This document shows, one piece after another, positions 45,473-58,009 of a DNA stretch of 64,000 nt. Source of the stretch: Topomyia yanbarensis (Eukaryota; Arthropoda; Insecta; Diptera; Culicidae). The DNA lies in NCBI RefSeq assembly GCF_030247195.1, contig NC_080672.1, positions 161,437,839-161,501,838 of the forward strand, given 5' to 3'. The position numbers were made by a program, and so were the translations under genes. The stretch's first letter is position 1; each line of letters opens with the position of its first letter. Below the pieces are notes generated by a model. The model was not told the DNA's origin. It did no database searches and saw only the letters and a list, made by a program, of their open reading frames with translations.

Positions 45473-46152
45473 CTAATGTAGTCGTGTATCAATCCATCTG
45501 AACAATGGAGAACGTAGTGTGATGTCTGGCTAGCCATCCTAGTCACACATATTTTAATTTACAGTATCAACTTTGTTAGCTATTTTCAGAAAATTTATGA
45601 ATAAGAGAAACGAAAGATGTTAAAATCGAAAAACAGATAGGTATTCTAAAGTTAATCATTCGTAAACTTAGAACGGAAAGCTAGAGCTAGGCAGGATCAT
45701 ATGGGCATGATCGAAAGGAAATGTTAAGAATCGGTGGTCGATGACGACGTTTTGAGAAGGAAACACCAAAGTGGCGTGTTGGAAAGACGACAAATTGTTA
45801 AAGAAAAGATCGAGCCTTCGAATCGTTAAAGAAAAGATCGAGCCTTCGAATTAATGAGCCATTACCCAGTGGAGGCAATTCCAATGATGGCGACGCGACA
45901 AGAAAAGTTTTTACTGAATGGAGCTTATGAGATCACGGGTTTGAATACAGATTTATTGGAACGATTCTCGCCGTTATCAATAGCAAAGCAGAACTAAACG
46001 CCCAAGTTTTTGCAGGCTATTTGGAAGCAACGAGAATGATTTACGATCACGAGTGCGGTTGGTTCCTCTATCTCCAACCCTTCATAAACTTTTGGTACTT
46101 GGTTCGTCTATCGTCAAGCATGCTTTTCTTCCTGTTGGTAGCGTATGTTCCA
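45473..46152. other. Spacer with a tandem 29-bp duplication
   Basis: GTTAAAGAAAAGATCGAGCC and the following bases occur twice in tandem at about 45797-45854. Around 45720-46080 composition is more coding-like but every frame has stops. It may be a dead transposon ORF I cannot name. Confidence 0.35.
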
Positions 46153-46368
46153 TGTTGATGACCGAATCTTTTTCAAAAACAAAAATATCAAAAAACCAAC
46201 ACAATTCTCTTATTCAACATTAATTTTTACGTAAGAAACAACTCACTTGATGTTTTTACGTTGATTAAATGTAATGTACTGAGGACGAAAGACAATTCGT
46301 TTCCGCAGAACAACACGCGAAAACATAAACGACGTCGTAAGTAATACAGCTGCTTCACGGCAACAGCC
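46153..46368 (+). repeat. ~215-bp direct repeat, copy 2
   Basis: See 44421-44636. Copy 2 lies inside the inverted-repeat pair, copy 1 just outside it. Confidence 0.65.
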
Positions 46369-46514
46369 GAAATGATAGTCGTCAACGATGCTCTCTACCG
46401 TGTATCTAATTCACGCAACACGAGCTACCTCTGCAATAACATTGCAAAGATACTGCTTTATACTTATTGTACACCCGTACCTGTTTGACCCCATTCTACT
46501 CTATGTATTTCAAT

Positions 46515-48235
46515 GTAAATTAAAATCAGATAATTTCCCATCAACAATGCACTTGGATGACAACGTACATAATAGCCCGAAAGAAATCTGCAATCTATTT
46601 GCAACATTCTTCCAAGAAATATATACAACTTTTTCTGAACAAGACCGCGATCGCGATTATTTTGCTTTTCTTCCAGATTTTCCTATGGATATTGGTGTCA
46701 GTCATGTCATAGTGGAGGACATTTTCAATGCTCTAAATCATTTGGATTCATCAAAAGGTGCTGGCCCTGATGGAATTCCACCATTATTTATGAAAAACCT
46801 AGCAACCGAGCTTACAACTCCATTGTTCTGGCTCTTTAATATGTCTTTACATTCTGGAGAGTTCCCCAAAACATGGAAGAGTTCTTTCTTAGTACCTATA
46901 TATAAATCTGGGAAAAAATCTGACGTTCGCAATTATCGTGGAATAGCCATAATCTCCAGCATTCCGAAACTTTTTGAATCAATCATTAACGAAAAAATAT
47001 TTCTTCAAATAAAAAACAGAATTACTAACCTCCAACATGGCTTCTTCAAAGGTCGTTCGACCTCAACAAATTTACTAGAATTTATTAACTATTCACTGAT
47101 TGCAATGGACAATGGAAACTACGTGGAAGCACTTTACACAGACTTTAGTAAAGCATTTGATCGAATCGACATCCCAATGTTACTTTATAAATTAAAAAAG
47201 ATGGGAATTGAGCCTGAGCTGCGTACGTGGTTAGAATCATATCTATCCAACCGCCAGCAAATAATCAAATTCAAAGGAAAGCAATCTAATCCAATTGAAG
47301 TCACCTCAGGAGTTCCACAAGGCTCTCATTTGGGACCTCTATTGTTTATTTTATATGTGAACGATATTTCCTTCCTTCTCAAAAAACTGAAAGTACTAAT
47401 CTATGCCGATGACATGAAACTTTACTTGGAGATAAGAAATGCCGAGGATATTGATACATTCCAAAACGAAATTCTAGTTTTTCACACGTGGTGTCAAAAA
47501 AGCCTCCTATAGCTAAACGTGAAAAAATGCAATTCAATCACTTTTAGTCGAAAACGACAAACACCGAATGTTGTGATTACCTTAGGAAGACAGACTGTAG
47601 CAAAATGTGAAAGAATTAGGGATTTAGGCGTTATATTAGATTCCAAGTTAAATTTTATTGATCATTATAACACAATTATTCACAAAGCTAACAACATGCT
47701 CAGTTTTATAAAACGCTTTAGTTATCATTTTGTAGATCCGTATACAATCAAAACATTATATATTGCTTATGTTAGGTCGATATTGGAATATTGCAGCATC
47801 ATTTGGTGCCCTTTTTCAAGCACACATGAAGAACGAATAGAATCTGTACAAAAACAATTCATATTATTTGCCCTTCATAAACTAGGTTGGATAGCATTTC
47901 CTCTGCCATCTTATGAAGCACGCTGCATGCTTATCAATATACAAACATTGAAGGAACGTCGTGAATTTGCAATGCTTTCGTTCATTAATAATATCGTCTC
48001 GCATCGTATTGATTCAGCCGAAATTTTATCCAAGTTGAACTTTTATGCACCTTCTCGACAGCTACGAAATCGAAGCATATTTTCAATAACTCCATATCGC
48101 ACAAATTATGCAAAATATGGCCCTATAAATCGAATTATGGCTGTTTATAACCGCTATTGCGAATCAATTGATTTTACAATGTCCAAACTAAAACTCACAC
48201 AATATTTTATACATAAAAGAAATTCTAACGCATAA
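46515..48235 (+). pseudogene. LINE-C reverse transcriptase with an in-frame stop
   Basis: The protein starts in the region before the RT (KLKSD...NFPSTMHLDDN, where LINE-A has about 20 further residues, so a deletion or the truncation point lies here). RT motifs follow: SSKGAGPDGIPPLFMKN, NYRGIAIISSIPKLFE, LYTDFSKAFDRIDI, SGVPQGSHLGPLLFILYVNDI and IYADDMKLY. A TAG at 47510-47512 interrupts the frame, which otherwise continues with LNVKKCNSITFSRKR to TAA at 48233-48235. The catalytic residues are present, but the stop and the missing endonuclease make it non-functional. Confidence 0.85.
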
Positions 48236-48284
48236 GAAAATGATCCTGTAAAAGCTGAAATTGTTTTATTTATAATAAAATTAC

Positions 48285-48525
<241 letters not shown>

Positions 48526-48609
48526 TAAATAAGAAAAATGTAAACATTACTGTAACTATACCAGTCTACATCGATTGACGAAATAAATAAATAAAATAAA
48601 TAAATTTCT

Positions 48610-48717
48610 ATGGTTTTCTCGAAACTTGCGGATAGACTTATTCCTCGTTTCTAAGGCCTTTTCACTGAGGCATTAGAAACGAGGAATAAGTCTATCGGCA
48701 AGTTTCGAGAAAACCAT
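48610..48717. repeat. Near-perfect hairpin, 45-bp arms
   Basis: ATGGTTTTCTCGAAACTTGC and the next 25 bases (48610-48654) are complementary to 48673-48717 with a single mismatch. The loop is 18 nt, within which GCCT and AGGC can pair further. It lies 5 bp after the LINE-C tail. Confidence 0.85.
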
Positions 48718-48889
48718 TCAAAAAATTTAGCAGCTATGCCATTATTGAAGATGTATTAAAGAAATTGCTGCTTACTTCGGACCCTATGATCTTGTTGTCA
48801 AATAATGTTCCAGATTTCTAGATCTTCTGGATGCTACCAGGATCTTGATTACTCGTGACAAATTAATAGCATGCATGGGCCATTCGCCG

Positions 48890-49060
48890 CACTTAAGCAG
48901 GGTGCTGGGAAGGTTTTCCGATTCCCAAATGGATTCTACCAAGGCTGTGACTAAAATAATTATTCAGCGGACTCTTCGCCACATTATGACGTAGTGCTGG
49001 AAAGGTTTCCCGCGGCTCAGGCGGAACGAAATACATCGGAAACAACTCAGCGGGTCCTTC
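48890..49060 (+). repeat. Degenerate tandem units
   Basis: Units with GTGCTGGRAAGGTTTYCCG and CAGCGGRYCCTTCGCCA recur with ~110-bp spacing (48900, 48990) and lead into the right inverted arm. Confidence 0.5.
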
Positions 49061-49812
49061 GCCATACTCGAGAGGTTTTATTTGAGATGTTGTTTATCTA
49101 TCTGATCTTATTTTAAAAATAGTTGCTAGGTTACACTGACCGTTTTACTTTTAATGCTACAAATAGTAGTAATATTCTCAATATTCAAACTAAAATAAAA
49201 TGAGTTAAACAAAAATGACCTCTGAGATTTTTTCATAAAACATACTATCAATTGTGGTCTTTCGAATACAAAAAGAAGAAATCAATTTCACTTGCTCCAT
49301 TTTAAGATATCAACATTTGAAAAGGTTGTGTTTTTTTTTGCTAAAAATGCTCATAACTTTTGAACTAAATGAGCTATCTCAAATATATCTATGTAAATAA
49401 TATTCGTCTCAATAAGCTCAAAAAGTTTTGTGAAGACGCTATGGACGGAAAAAAATTATTTAAAAAGTTATAACGAAAAAACTGATTTTGTTAGGGATAC
49501 CCTATCACACAACATTTTAATAGCTGTAAAATTAAAACCATTAAAGTTACAAATATGACGTCCTCAGCAAAGTTACTTGAAAAAGGTTGTACTACAATTT
49601 TGCGGAACACTTTATTGTTCTATCTCTTCTTATTTCGAAAATAATTTTCAGATCGTACAAACAATAAGGACCACCCTAATAGCACCCATCTTAAAAGAAG
49701 CCCCAATTGACACAGATTATTTGTTCAGAAGACATGAAATCTCTAGAACCAGTAGTTTAGTCACAAATGTTTTTGTCATCCTAAATTCTGGATTCGGACC
49801 ACTGTGCACTGT
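49037..49812 (-). repeat. ~770-bp inverted repeat, right arm
   Basis: The sequence is the complement of 44701-45472. The outer end is CCACTGTGCACTGT. Short ORFs here (49577-49858 and 44625-44936 in the other arm) are the same sequence read from the two arms and have no domain. Confidence 0.8.
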
Positions 49813-50885
49813 AACCGGGGGCATTGTGCCCTGTATGAACGAAAAAACTAGAATTTAAGCATCTTTGAAAAAGTGTAACATTACTTGTATTGCGATGTTT
49901 TCAATAAAAAATGAAGCGGAACTAATTTAGCAATAAATTTGAGTAGTTGGTGTGGAGATCCTAGAGGAAATACAGCTGTTTTTGCTTAAGGGGGGGGGGC
50001 TACAAGGCCTGTTTACCCAACATTCAGTTGGACTAATAAAAACCTGTTTTAATCCACCTAGCGGTGCAATTGTGCCTTACTCATTTATCCAAACTATGAT
50101 TTAATGCCTGGTTACATTAAATATAACATTGTGGAAATGTCTATTACTTTCTTATCATACTTGATAAACATATATAAGTGCTCGACTCTCACGAGCCTGA
50201 TAAGCAACATGTCGACACTGACATACTTGAAACAAACAAATTATAATATTTATATAGCTTAATCAGCGTGAGTTCAATGTTGTGTTCATGTTAACTTCAT
50301 GGTGGAGAAGGGAAAAGATATAATTAGTGGGAGGTGGAGGATGCGTCGGGAATCATCTAACTTATTTCAATAAACGGGGTGGATGAAGGGAATGCAGGAG
50401 GGAGGTTGGTCTGAGAGGGGGGGGGGCGGTGAGAGGTAGCTCAACACCGAACTTTATATTATACCCTCCATTTAAGACTAGTTTAGTGAAAATTGGTTCA
50501 GCCATTACCGAAGTTGCTTTAGATCTGGTATATGCCCGGAACATGAGACTTCCGGAATTATCGATAGTGGACAATATATTCCAATAATCTTTGATTCGCC
50601 GTCAGTGATCTAGGCCAGCGAATCGAAATAACTTGATGATCATTTCAATAGATTTTAAATCTATGAGGTGTTACGATTGTACCGGTTCATATGAGAAATT
50701 ACTATGTGACCGCAATAGTTAGAACTGAATGAAATTCAATAGCAGTCATTGGGGGTATTATATTTTTCATTTGAAATCAAGTTTGGCAAAATCGGTTAAG
50801 AGTTTGCTGGAAAATAGGTGTGACATTAGCTCGGGAACTTGGCGGGTTCCCCGGGGGCATCAAGATCCGTCATAGGTGACCAATG

Positions 50886-52250
50886 CGTTGCGTTGTGACG
50901 ATGATTCTGGCGGATTGCACACTGACTTCATCATGTTTGACTGCTGATTATCTAATAAGAGTTGCTTAGGAAATGGTAAGTAGGAATTCATACCAATCCG
51001 ACCCACATTAAAACCTCAACAGCATGATAGCCATCATTGCCGGTCGCCCCCATCTTCATCGTTCACGGGGAAGGATAAGGTAGACAGGAAGTGTTGATGC
51101 TCCAATTACTTAACGGAAGGACGACGATTCATCAGACTCTTCCATAGGTGTCGCGGAGTTGGTAGTTTGGAAGGGTATCAGGTCTAGGATTCGCTCCAAG
51201 CAAGCGATGCGACCTATAAAGCATATTTTATTAGGTAGTTGTTTAGTTAGTCTTCGGGTGCACGATGACTCGAAAAAGAAAAGATCTTGTTTAGTTTTTG
51301 GTTCTTTTTAAACTCTGGACAGCCGGCTACCGAGAGTATCCTATGTTCCCTAAACAAAAGCAATTTGAACTCCACACAGCCGACCGTCGGAGTATTGCCT
51401 AGATAAGCTAATCTTATCTGCATAATGGACCGGATCACTATTTATTGAAACAGTATTTAGACGAAATTTGTTACTTCTTCTCTACGATATAGTTATTGGC
51501 TTGAAAACTACCGAGTGATAACACATTATACAGGCAAAGATAGCGCGAGATGTTATAAATCATGGAAAATATTTCTTATTTTCCATATCGGATTGTTTTT
51601 AGAATACAAGTATACAAGCGATAATAACGAACACTGAAGGGAAATATAAAGGATTGTGAACCTGATGCACGGGCTTGATAGCAGTAACGGAGCTTGAAAT
51701 TATGTTCATAAAACAGACGCGGCGAATTTTCGATACGTATTTCGATACCCGTGATCATCGATACTAGTCAGATTAGTTGTATTGGGGCTAATTTCCGATC
51801 AACTATTCATTTTTACGGCAATGTTTTCTCGACTAGATCTCTCTCGCACCCTCTCATTCTGCTACTATCGGCAGAAGGCTGATAGCACCCAGTCGTTGCC
51901 GGTCTAAGGACCAAATGTCATCAATAGACTTAGGGTGCTTACAGAGTGGCGGCGAGAAGCTGAGCTGGCGCTGGAACTGACATTAGAGTGCGAGATGCGA
52001 GAAACCTGCTTACTGCAAACCAAAGGAAGGATGTCAGAGTGAAAGCGGAGCGGATCGGCGCCGACTGCCTGCTTTTACTCTGACAGGCTCCATTTGATAT
52101 GCTGCGAGCAGGTTTCTCGCATCTCGCATCATACTGTCAGTACAAGCGCCTGCTCAGCTTCTCGCGGCCACTCTGTAAGCAACCTTAGACTCGCGTGGAG
52201 ACATGAGATAGGAAACTTGTGAGAATTTTGTTATCCCACCATTTGACGAC
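50886..52250. mobile_element. Unclassified 1365-bp insertion flanked by a 25-bp direct repeat
   Basis: CAAGATCCGTCATAGGTGAC plus five bases occurs exactly on both sides. The interrupted repeat E is otherwise continuous. No RT, transposase, poly(A) or terminal inverted repeats were found for the whole insert. Confidence 0.55.
51933..52184. mobile_element. Foldback PIF/Harbinger-like MITE
   Basis: The ends GGGTGCTTACAGAGTGGC and (complement) GGTTGCTTACAGAGTGGC lead ~85-bp inverted arms including GCGAGATGCGAGAAACCTGC. TTA flanks both sides (51930-51932 and 52185-52187). The interior is GC-rich for this window and can pair over most of its length. It is non-coding. Confidence 0.8.
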
Positions 52251-52696
52251 CAAGATCCGTCATAGGTGACCAATGTGATCAAAACTACTTTGATTGGTCA
52301 TTAGTGATCTAGACCCGCAAATCCAAGTAATGATGAACGTATTTGAATATGTATTACATCATTCGTACATCATAGGGTTACCAGTTTATATGGGAATTTG
52401 CTGTGTGACCGCACTCTTCAATCCGTAACTCCGGAACCGAAAGTCCGATCAACTAAAAATTCAATAGCGTCTTATGGGAGCGTTATGCCGTTCATTTGAA
52501 ACTAAGTTTGTGTAAATCGTTTCAGCCATCTCTGAAAAAAATGAGTGACAATTTTTGACACACACATACATACACACATACATTTTGTGATCTCGACGAA
52601 CTGAATCGAATGGGATATGACACTCGGCCCTCCGGGCCTCGATTGGAAAATCGATTTTTAGAGTGATTGCATAGCCTTTCTTTATATGAGAAGGCA

Positions 52697-52990
52697 AAAA
52701 TAAAGCTCATATCCACTAGATAACTCGTTCCATGACGACATGACTGGGATCTCTAGTGATGTTGAAAAACACATTTTCTTCTGGAGTCTGAACCGCACAC
52801 CAAAAATTAAGTATCCGATTCAGGGTCCGCGCAGGATCATTTCAGAACACACGCGAATATGCTAAATGCAACGGTTATAAAAAAGAATTTATGCACGCGA
52901 AGTCACATACACGTTAGCACACGTGCAAACGAAGTCCGCACATATCTGAACCGTACAATGAATGTCACATTCAGAATCACGTCCCGCTGC
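52697..52990 (+). repeat. Repeat family Q, copy 3 (right part)
   Basis: The segment continues the family Q unit after repeat E copy 2, with TAAAGCTCATATCCACTAG, CATGACGACATGACTGG and GGGTCCGCGCA. Confidence 0.55.
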
Positions 52991-53697
52991 AATTGACCTT
53001 AAGCAGTGTTTTAGTGGGCAGTTGTAGTGTGTGATTCTGACGGGGGCCCTTCTGAGAACCTAGCTCTACAGTATGACAACTCTCGAAAAAAAATTAATTA
53101 TTGACTAATCGGATCATTTTACAATCATATTAAAACTAGGAGTAAGTAGAGGGATTCAATATTATTAAGATTAGAAGGGGGTTAATTAGGACTTTTTTGA
53201 GTAGCAGTACTGTTGGGCATTTCTCAACGAGATTAAATATTCAACAGTTTAAAGTAGAAAAGACAGGTGAGCAAATAAGTTTTAGGAAGATATACAGGGG
53301 GGGGGGGGGGGGGGGGTGAATTCTTACATCTGAGTACCAGAGACAGGTGAGAGAGGCTGAACAAAGCTGTCAGGGGGAGAAAGATATTAATTTTCAGTGT
53401 TCGGTATCGGGAAATCAACGGTAAGACTCGGACGGTCTTCATCTGGAAGCAGCATGTATTGCGACGCCTGGCAGTCTTCCCCAAACCGAGAGGGGTTCCT
53501 CCAGATGATTTTGTAGTACGGCTCAGATCCGGATCGGCAACATACCGCGTTGCACCTTTGATGTTGTGATGTAGGTCCCGTGACTTTGTCGGTAGAGATG
53601 TTTCGTGTCAACTTGAAGTCGCATCAAACCATCGTTGATATACGGTACAGGCGGAAGAGGGCACTTCTGAGAATGATAAGAAAAATAATGTGGGCAT
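52991..53697 (-). other. Probable 3' UTR remnant of LINE-B copy 3 and unassigned sequence
   Basis: The segment contains a run of 20 G (53297-53316). Sequence from 53697 down to about 53390 follows the LINE-B copy 3 ORF2 stop but is not clearly alignable to the 3' UTR of copy 1. No gene is seen. Confidence 0.35.
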
Positions 53698-54638
53698 TTA
53701 AATCTGTGTATTGAAAGTTTTTAGAAAGGTTCATCTCGAACCGGGACATTGGGTGATCTTCCTTGGGCCCGAAGAGAATCCAATAGTTTAGATCTGGAAG
53801 AACAGCACTCGGCGCATGCCCACACAATATGTTCGATTTCGTGATAACCTTTGCCACAAGCGCAGATACTGCTATTTGCGAGCCCAATACGTCGCAGATG
53901 AGCATCTAACTTGTAGTGATTGGATATGAGCCGAGACATCACCCGAATGAAATCCCGACCCACATCCGTTCCTCTGAATCAAGGTTTCGTTGATACCTTT
54001 GGGATAAAATAATGAAGCCACCGTCCTAATTGTCCATTGCTCCAAGATGACTGCCAACTTTCTAGCGTCCTCTGATGAAAGAAATTGAAAAAATCATTGA
54101 AGCTGATTGGTCTTTCGTAGATGTCATCTTCTAAAGTAACAATATTGGATTCACTCCAGTTTGATGAAACAGAAACTCCCGTACTCCAACACCGACAATA
54201 TCGTTGTTTGGTACAGCCTGATCAAGTCTCCTAGGTAGGCACCCCACCATGCTCCGGTTATTGTACGGAGAAAGTATCTTTTGTTGATCTTCTGTTTCAG
54301 ATACCTAATGTGCTATTTCCAGGTACCTTTAGAGTCGAACAATACCCCGAGATATTTGAAAGTTAAAACCTGGGCAATAGTTTAACCCGTTAATTGAAGC
54401 TGTAGTTGCGCTCGTTCGCGCTTCCTTCAAAATACGACTAGTTCAATTTTCTCCGTGGATAATTCGATACCCAACTGGAGGGAAAAAACAGACAAATTGT
54501 CCAAAGTATCTTACAATGGTCCTTGCAAATCGGCAGCTTTGGAACCTGTAATAGAGCCCACCCCGTGATCTAGAAGCTGCCTTAGCATGCAGGAATGAAC
54601 ATTCGTTTATGTCATTTGCGTCAAAGTTGTAGAGTAGG
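53698..54638 (-). pseudogene. LINE-B copy 3: decayed ORF2 fragment
   Basis: On the minus strand the fragment opens within the RT (LLYNFDANDINEC), continues in shifted frames through the RT thumb (FKYLGV, FDSKGTW, LRTITGAWWGA), then jumps across a deletion that removes the end of RT and nearly all of RNase H to LGRWLH and FIRVMSRLISNHY. The C-terminal finger CACGKGYHEIEHIVWAC is intact. A last deletion of about 40 nt precedes FLKTFNTQI-stop at 53698. Several frameshifts and two deletions show it is the oldest of the three copies. Confidence 0.8.
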
Positions 54639-54902
54639 GTAATCAACTATTGTTTAAATAGGACCTGTTTCAATATTACGAGGAAAATCGAATTTACCAC
54701 CATTGATAGCTCGTAAAAAACGGATTTTTTGTTGATTTATTTGCAGGTTGAACTAGCAATTGATTGATTTTTCAGAAGTGCCATAGTAAACACAACACGG
54801 TGCTACATAATAAAAAAGATGAATGCACTTTTGAAATGATCTGTTAAAGGTAGTAGGTCTGGTCAAATACAACATAAAACCACGTTTGATTAATTTGATA
54901 TA
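54639..54902. other. Non-coding, possible outer palindrome
   Basis: CACGGTGCTACA at about 54798 is the complement of TGTAGCACCGTG at about 55149, so a second inverted pair may enclose the MITE at 54903-55064. Confidence 0.4.
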
Positions 54903-55064
54903 CCCTCAAAATCTTAATTTATAAAACATAATTTATTAAACAAAAAATATTTTTCAGGACTTTCGGCACTATAAAATTTCTTTCCAGAAAACTCAAAAAA
55001 TTTAATTTTAGTGCCGAAAGTCCCGAAAAATAGTTTTTTTGGCCATAAATCAAGATTTTGAGGG
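54903..55064. mobile_element. Small palindromic MITE with TA duplication
   Basis: CCCTCAAAATCTTAATTTAT and its mirror at the right end are imperfect inverted repeats. Inner arms GGACTTTCGGCACTA / TAGTGCCGAAAGTCC-type also pair. TA lies on both sides (54901-54902 and 55065-55066). It is 162 bp and non-coding. Confidence 0.7.
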
Positions 55065-56289
55065 TATACAACATACCTCATACATTGTGTGTTTCATTTG
55101 ATGAGATCTACAACCTATACTACGTCACTTGAAGAGTACGAAATCACTGTAGCACCGTGTAATTACTCGTAAATATCATAGTAAATTCAAATTACACAGC
55201 AACTCGTCGCGGCCCACATGTACTTATACGATACAGGCTGCATCTAGAAAGGTAGTAAAGTTGGCTTCTGTTTTCGGTCGGTGTTTACCGCACAATGCTA
55301 CAAATACAGATCACCATCAGCACACCGAGGTGAACGTTTCATAAGTAATTTTCACGGTGTTTCTCGCTATGTGATCATAGCTATTGCAACAACCGTTTAT
55401 TGAGTGCCTTTGGTCATGCTGTTTCCTCACTGCACAGAAACAGAAACGTTCATCCATGATTTGGATTGCTATCATAAGCTTTGATGGATTAAAACAAAAC
55501 TGCAAGAAATGAGATTGGGTGTCTGCTAGGTGTACATTTATGTACGACCTCCATTGATCTACCGACCGTGCCATTCGAATTAGATTTGTAGCTTTGAACT
55601 ACTCCAGATGCGAGCAGTTGAGTTGGTTTTGAAAATCGATTTGGGTAGGAAACTCACAACCCAGATCCTTGACCTATATTTTCGGCGTAGTATACGGGGT
55701 CTTTGTTCCACTATTTATGCCAGGGTGTTTCTTAGTGGAGCCAGCGACGGTTCGAAACAAGGAACAAAATTGGTGCATTGTTATTGACCTGGTAACCTTC
55801 TTTGAGCCAGACACTCTGTTTAGCGTACGAGTTTGTGATATTCATCCTTTCGTAAAATGTGTTAAAGTTTATTGTTAAAGAAAGCCTATTTTGGTTCTAT
55901 TAAGGAGGGTGCCGTTCTATTTTATTAGAAGTTAGATACCTTTTTTTATTTTCAAAAAATAAAAAAAAACGCTTTTAATTCAACGAACAGTGCACAAGGG
56001 CCCAGAATGGAAATTTATCAGAAATTTTGAGATTTTACTAAAACTAAACAAGTTAGCCTTACTAAGTCTTTGGAGTAGTTTTCGTAGTTTATGGGCCTCT
56101 TCTTTTTGTTAAAAGAACAGTAGAGGTGGTTCTAATTTTACCAAGATCAAAAAATTAACTTTTTAATCACTCTAGCTCTGACGTTCAGCAAAGTTGTAGA
56201 GTGAGAAATTTGGACAAGTTTGCTGATGACATGTAAGCTCTATCTGTCATACTTTTAATTTTATAACAAATTTTAAATCGCAGGTTAAG
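55065..56289. other. No assignable gene
   Basis: An 85-codon minus-strand frame (55574-55317, MARSVDQWRSYINVHLADTQ...) has fairly normal composition but no domain I recognise and no clear splice sites. It may be an exon or chance. The rest is non-coding. Confidence 0.25.
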
Positions 56290-56500
56290 GTGTTTTTTAC
56301 ATTTCTTATACAAGAAATGTATAGAATTCGCTCAAACTTTCAAGATTTTTTCCGAGGCCCGGAGGGCCGAGTCTTGTATACCAATCGACTCAGCTCGACG
56401 ATTTGGGACAATGTCTGTGTGTGTGTGTGTGTGTGTCTGTGTGTGTGTGTGTATGTAACGGACAAATTCTCATTCGTGTTTCTCAGCAATGGCTGAACCG
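56290..56500 (-). repeat. Partial inverted copy of the repeat E 3' module
   Basis: It contains GAGGCCCGGAGGGCCGAG, then ACTCAGCTCGACGA and a (GT)n tract (about 56415-56452), the reverse order of the 3' end of repeat E. It continues with GGCTGAACCGATCTTATCC. The body downstream has diverged beyond recognition. Confidence 0.6.
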
Positions 56501-58009
56501 ATCTTATCCAAACCAATTTTAAATGAAAGAACTAAAAAACAGTATGAACGCTATTAATTTGTTTTTGATTCTGATGTTTAGTTTCCAAGATATAAATGTT
56601 TGAATGCGTAAAAATGGCGTTTTTTGCAGTTTTTTTAAATTGTCTGCCGAAATTGACAATATAGATTAACAATTTATATGTTTTTAGACAGATTTAACAA
56701 ATACCTTTCGAACAAGCTATAGATTGTTGAAATCGGACTATTATCAAAAGAGATATTTAACATTAAATGCGGACGAAAGATTTTTATCATTTCCCATTGC
56801 CAGAAATATGACCAAAAACATGTAATCTATTATTAACGCCAAAACGGCTTATTTTAGGTCAATTGTATCTTCGGAGAATTTAATGGAGGTAATATGCCCT
56901 TTCTTTTGATATTGTGCTTTTGCTAATTAATCCCCCTATGAGTGAGATATTTTCACAAATTTTCTTGGAAATGATTATATCGAAATGATGCCTTCAGCAA
57001 ATTTGTAGCTCTTACTTTTGCGAATAACTTTACTGAAGACTTCAAATATCTATTTTGAATACTTAAAAAGTTATGGCTTGTTGTATGTGGATTACTCTTC
57101 GTCGCCTATTTATTGTTCAATATAGTAATAATCCATTGAAATAAGCCAAACATTATTTCGATAAATCGAATTTTGTATTTCATTTTTCTATCTACAACCG
57201 CTAGAAATAATCACCGAACACTTCCAAGTTGTCTGGAAGGAACTTGATAACTTATCAGTGCAAAAATGTTCATTTGTACGAACCTTCTCACTGCAATTTT
57301 TCTAACTTATAACCATCGGATCGATCTGAAACATATCGAAAAATGAAAAGCGAAATTAATAACTCCAAGCAACGGCGTAGCCAAGAGAAGGCTTCGGGGT
57401 TTAAGACAATACAACCCCCCCCCCCCAACACACCCAAAAAAATATTGGATTGAAATTGAAAATTTATGGATGCTGACTGATTTAATTCAATATTACAATA
57501 ACAATTATCTGATCCGTAGACTGATAACCTGTTGTTGTAAACATCATGAGGACTTTTGATAAATTGTCGGAATGGGGTCCTGATATGTAACTGATCTATT
57601 GGTCTTGATTTCACAGTTGTCTAATAGCATCAATATCAAATTCCTGCCTGAAAACATTCCAATAGAAAATTCCAGAGTTCTGTAATCAATCATAATCCTC
57701 AGATTTCTTTTCAAATTTTCAGTTTTTTTCCTACACAATATTACGAAAGCTTATTACACAATTTTTCCTAATAAGTTTGTGAAAATTATAAACTATTTGA
57801 AATTTTTTAATAGTTTTATTTTTTATTCAACCGTGATTTTTTAAAAAATAGTGACCATCGCTTCACAACGTAGTCTATTTTTCATGGCTTGCGGTGAGCA
57901 CGATCTCTCGAATTGCTGAACTGAAAATTATGGAATAGAAATTAATTTTTAGTATTCTTTACAGACCCGCTGGTGCCCTAAGACGATTTCGCTAGATTTT
58001 TAGAGCACT
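56501..58009. other. No recognisable gene
   Basis: AT-rich sequence. At about 57366-57427 CAACGGCGTAGCCAAG followed by a C run resembles a decayed transposon end, without a partner. Confidence 0.3.

Larger units (their letters stand above)
50042..52694 (+). repeat. Non-coding repeat family E, copy 2 (interrupted)
   Basis: The ends match copy 1 (TTTTAATCCACCTAGCGG ... GAGAAGGC). It sits inside a family Q repeat: TTCAGTTGGACTAATAAAA before it and AAAATAAAGCTCATATCC after it are contiguous at about 42873-42908. A 25-bp direct repeat (50861-50885 and 52251-52275) brackets 1365 bp of unrelated sequence, which itself contains a MITE. The 3' module with a CACATACA tract and CTCGGCCCTCCGGGCC is retained. 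Confidence 0.75.

Noticed and set aside
55317..55574. 85-codon minus-strand ORF as a gene
   Set aside because: There is no recognisable domain or splice context; noted as unassigned.
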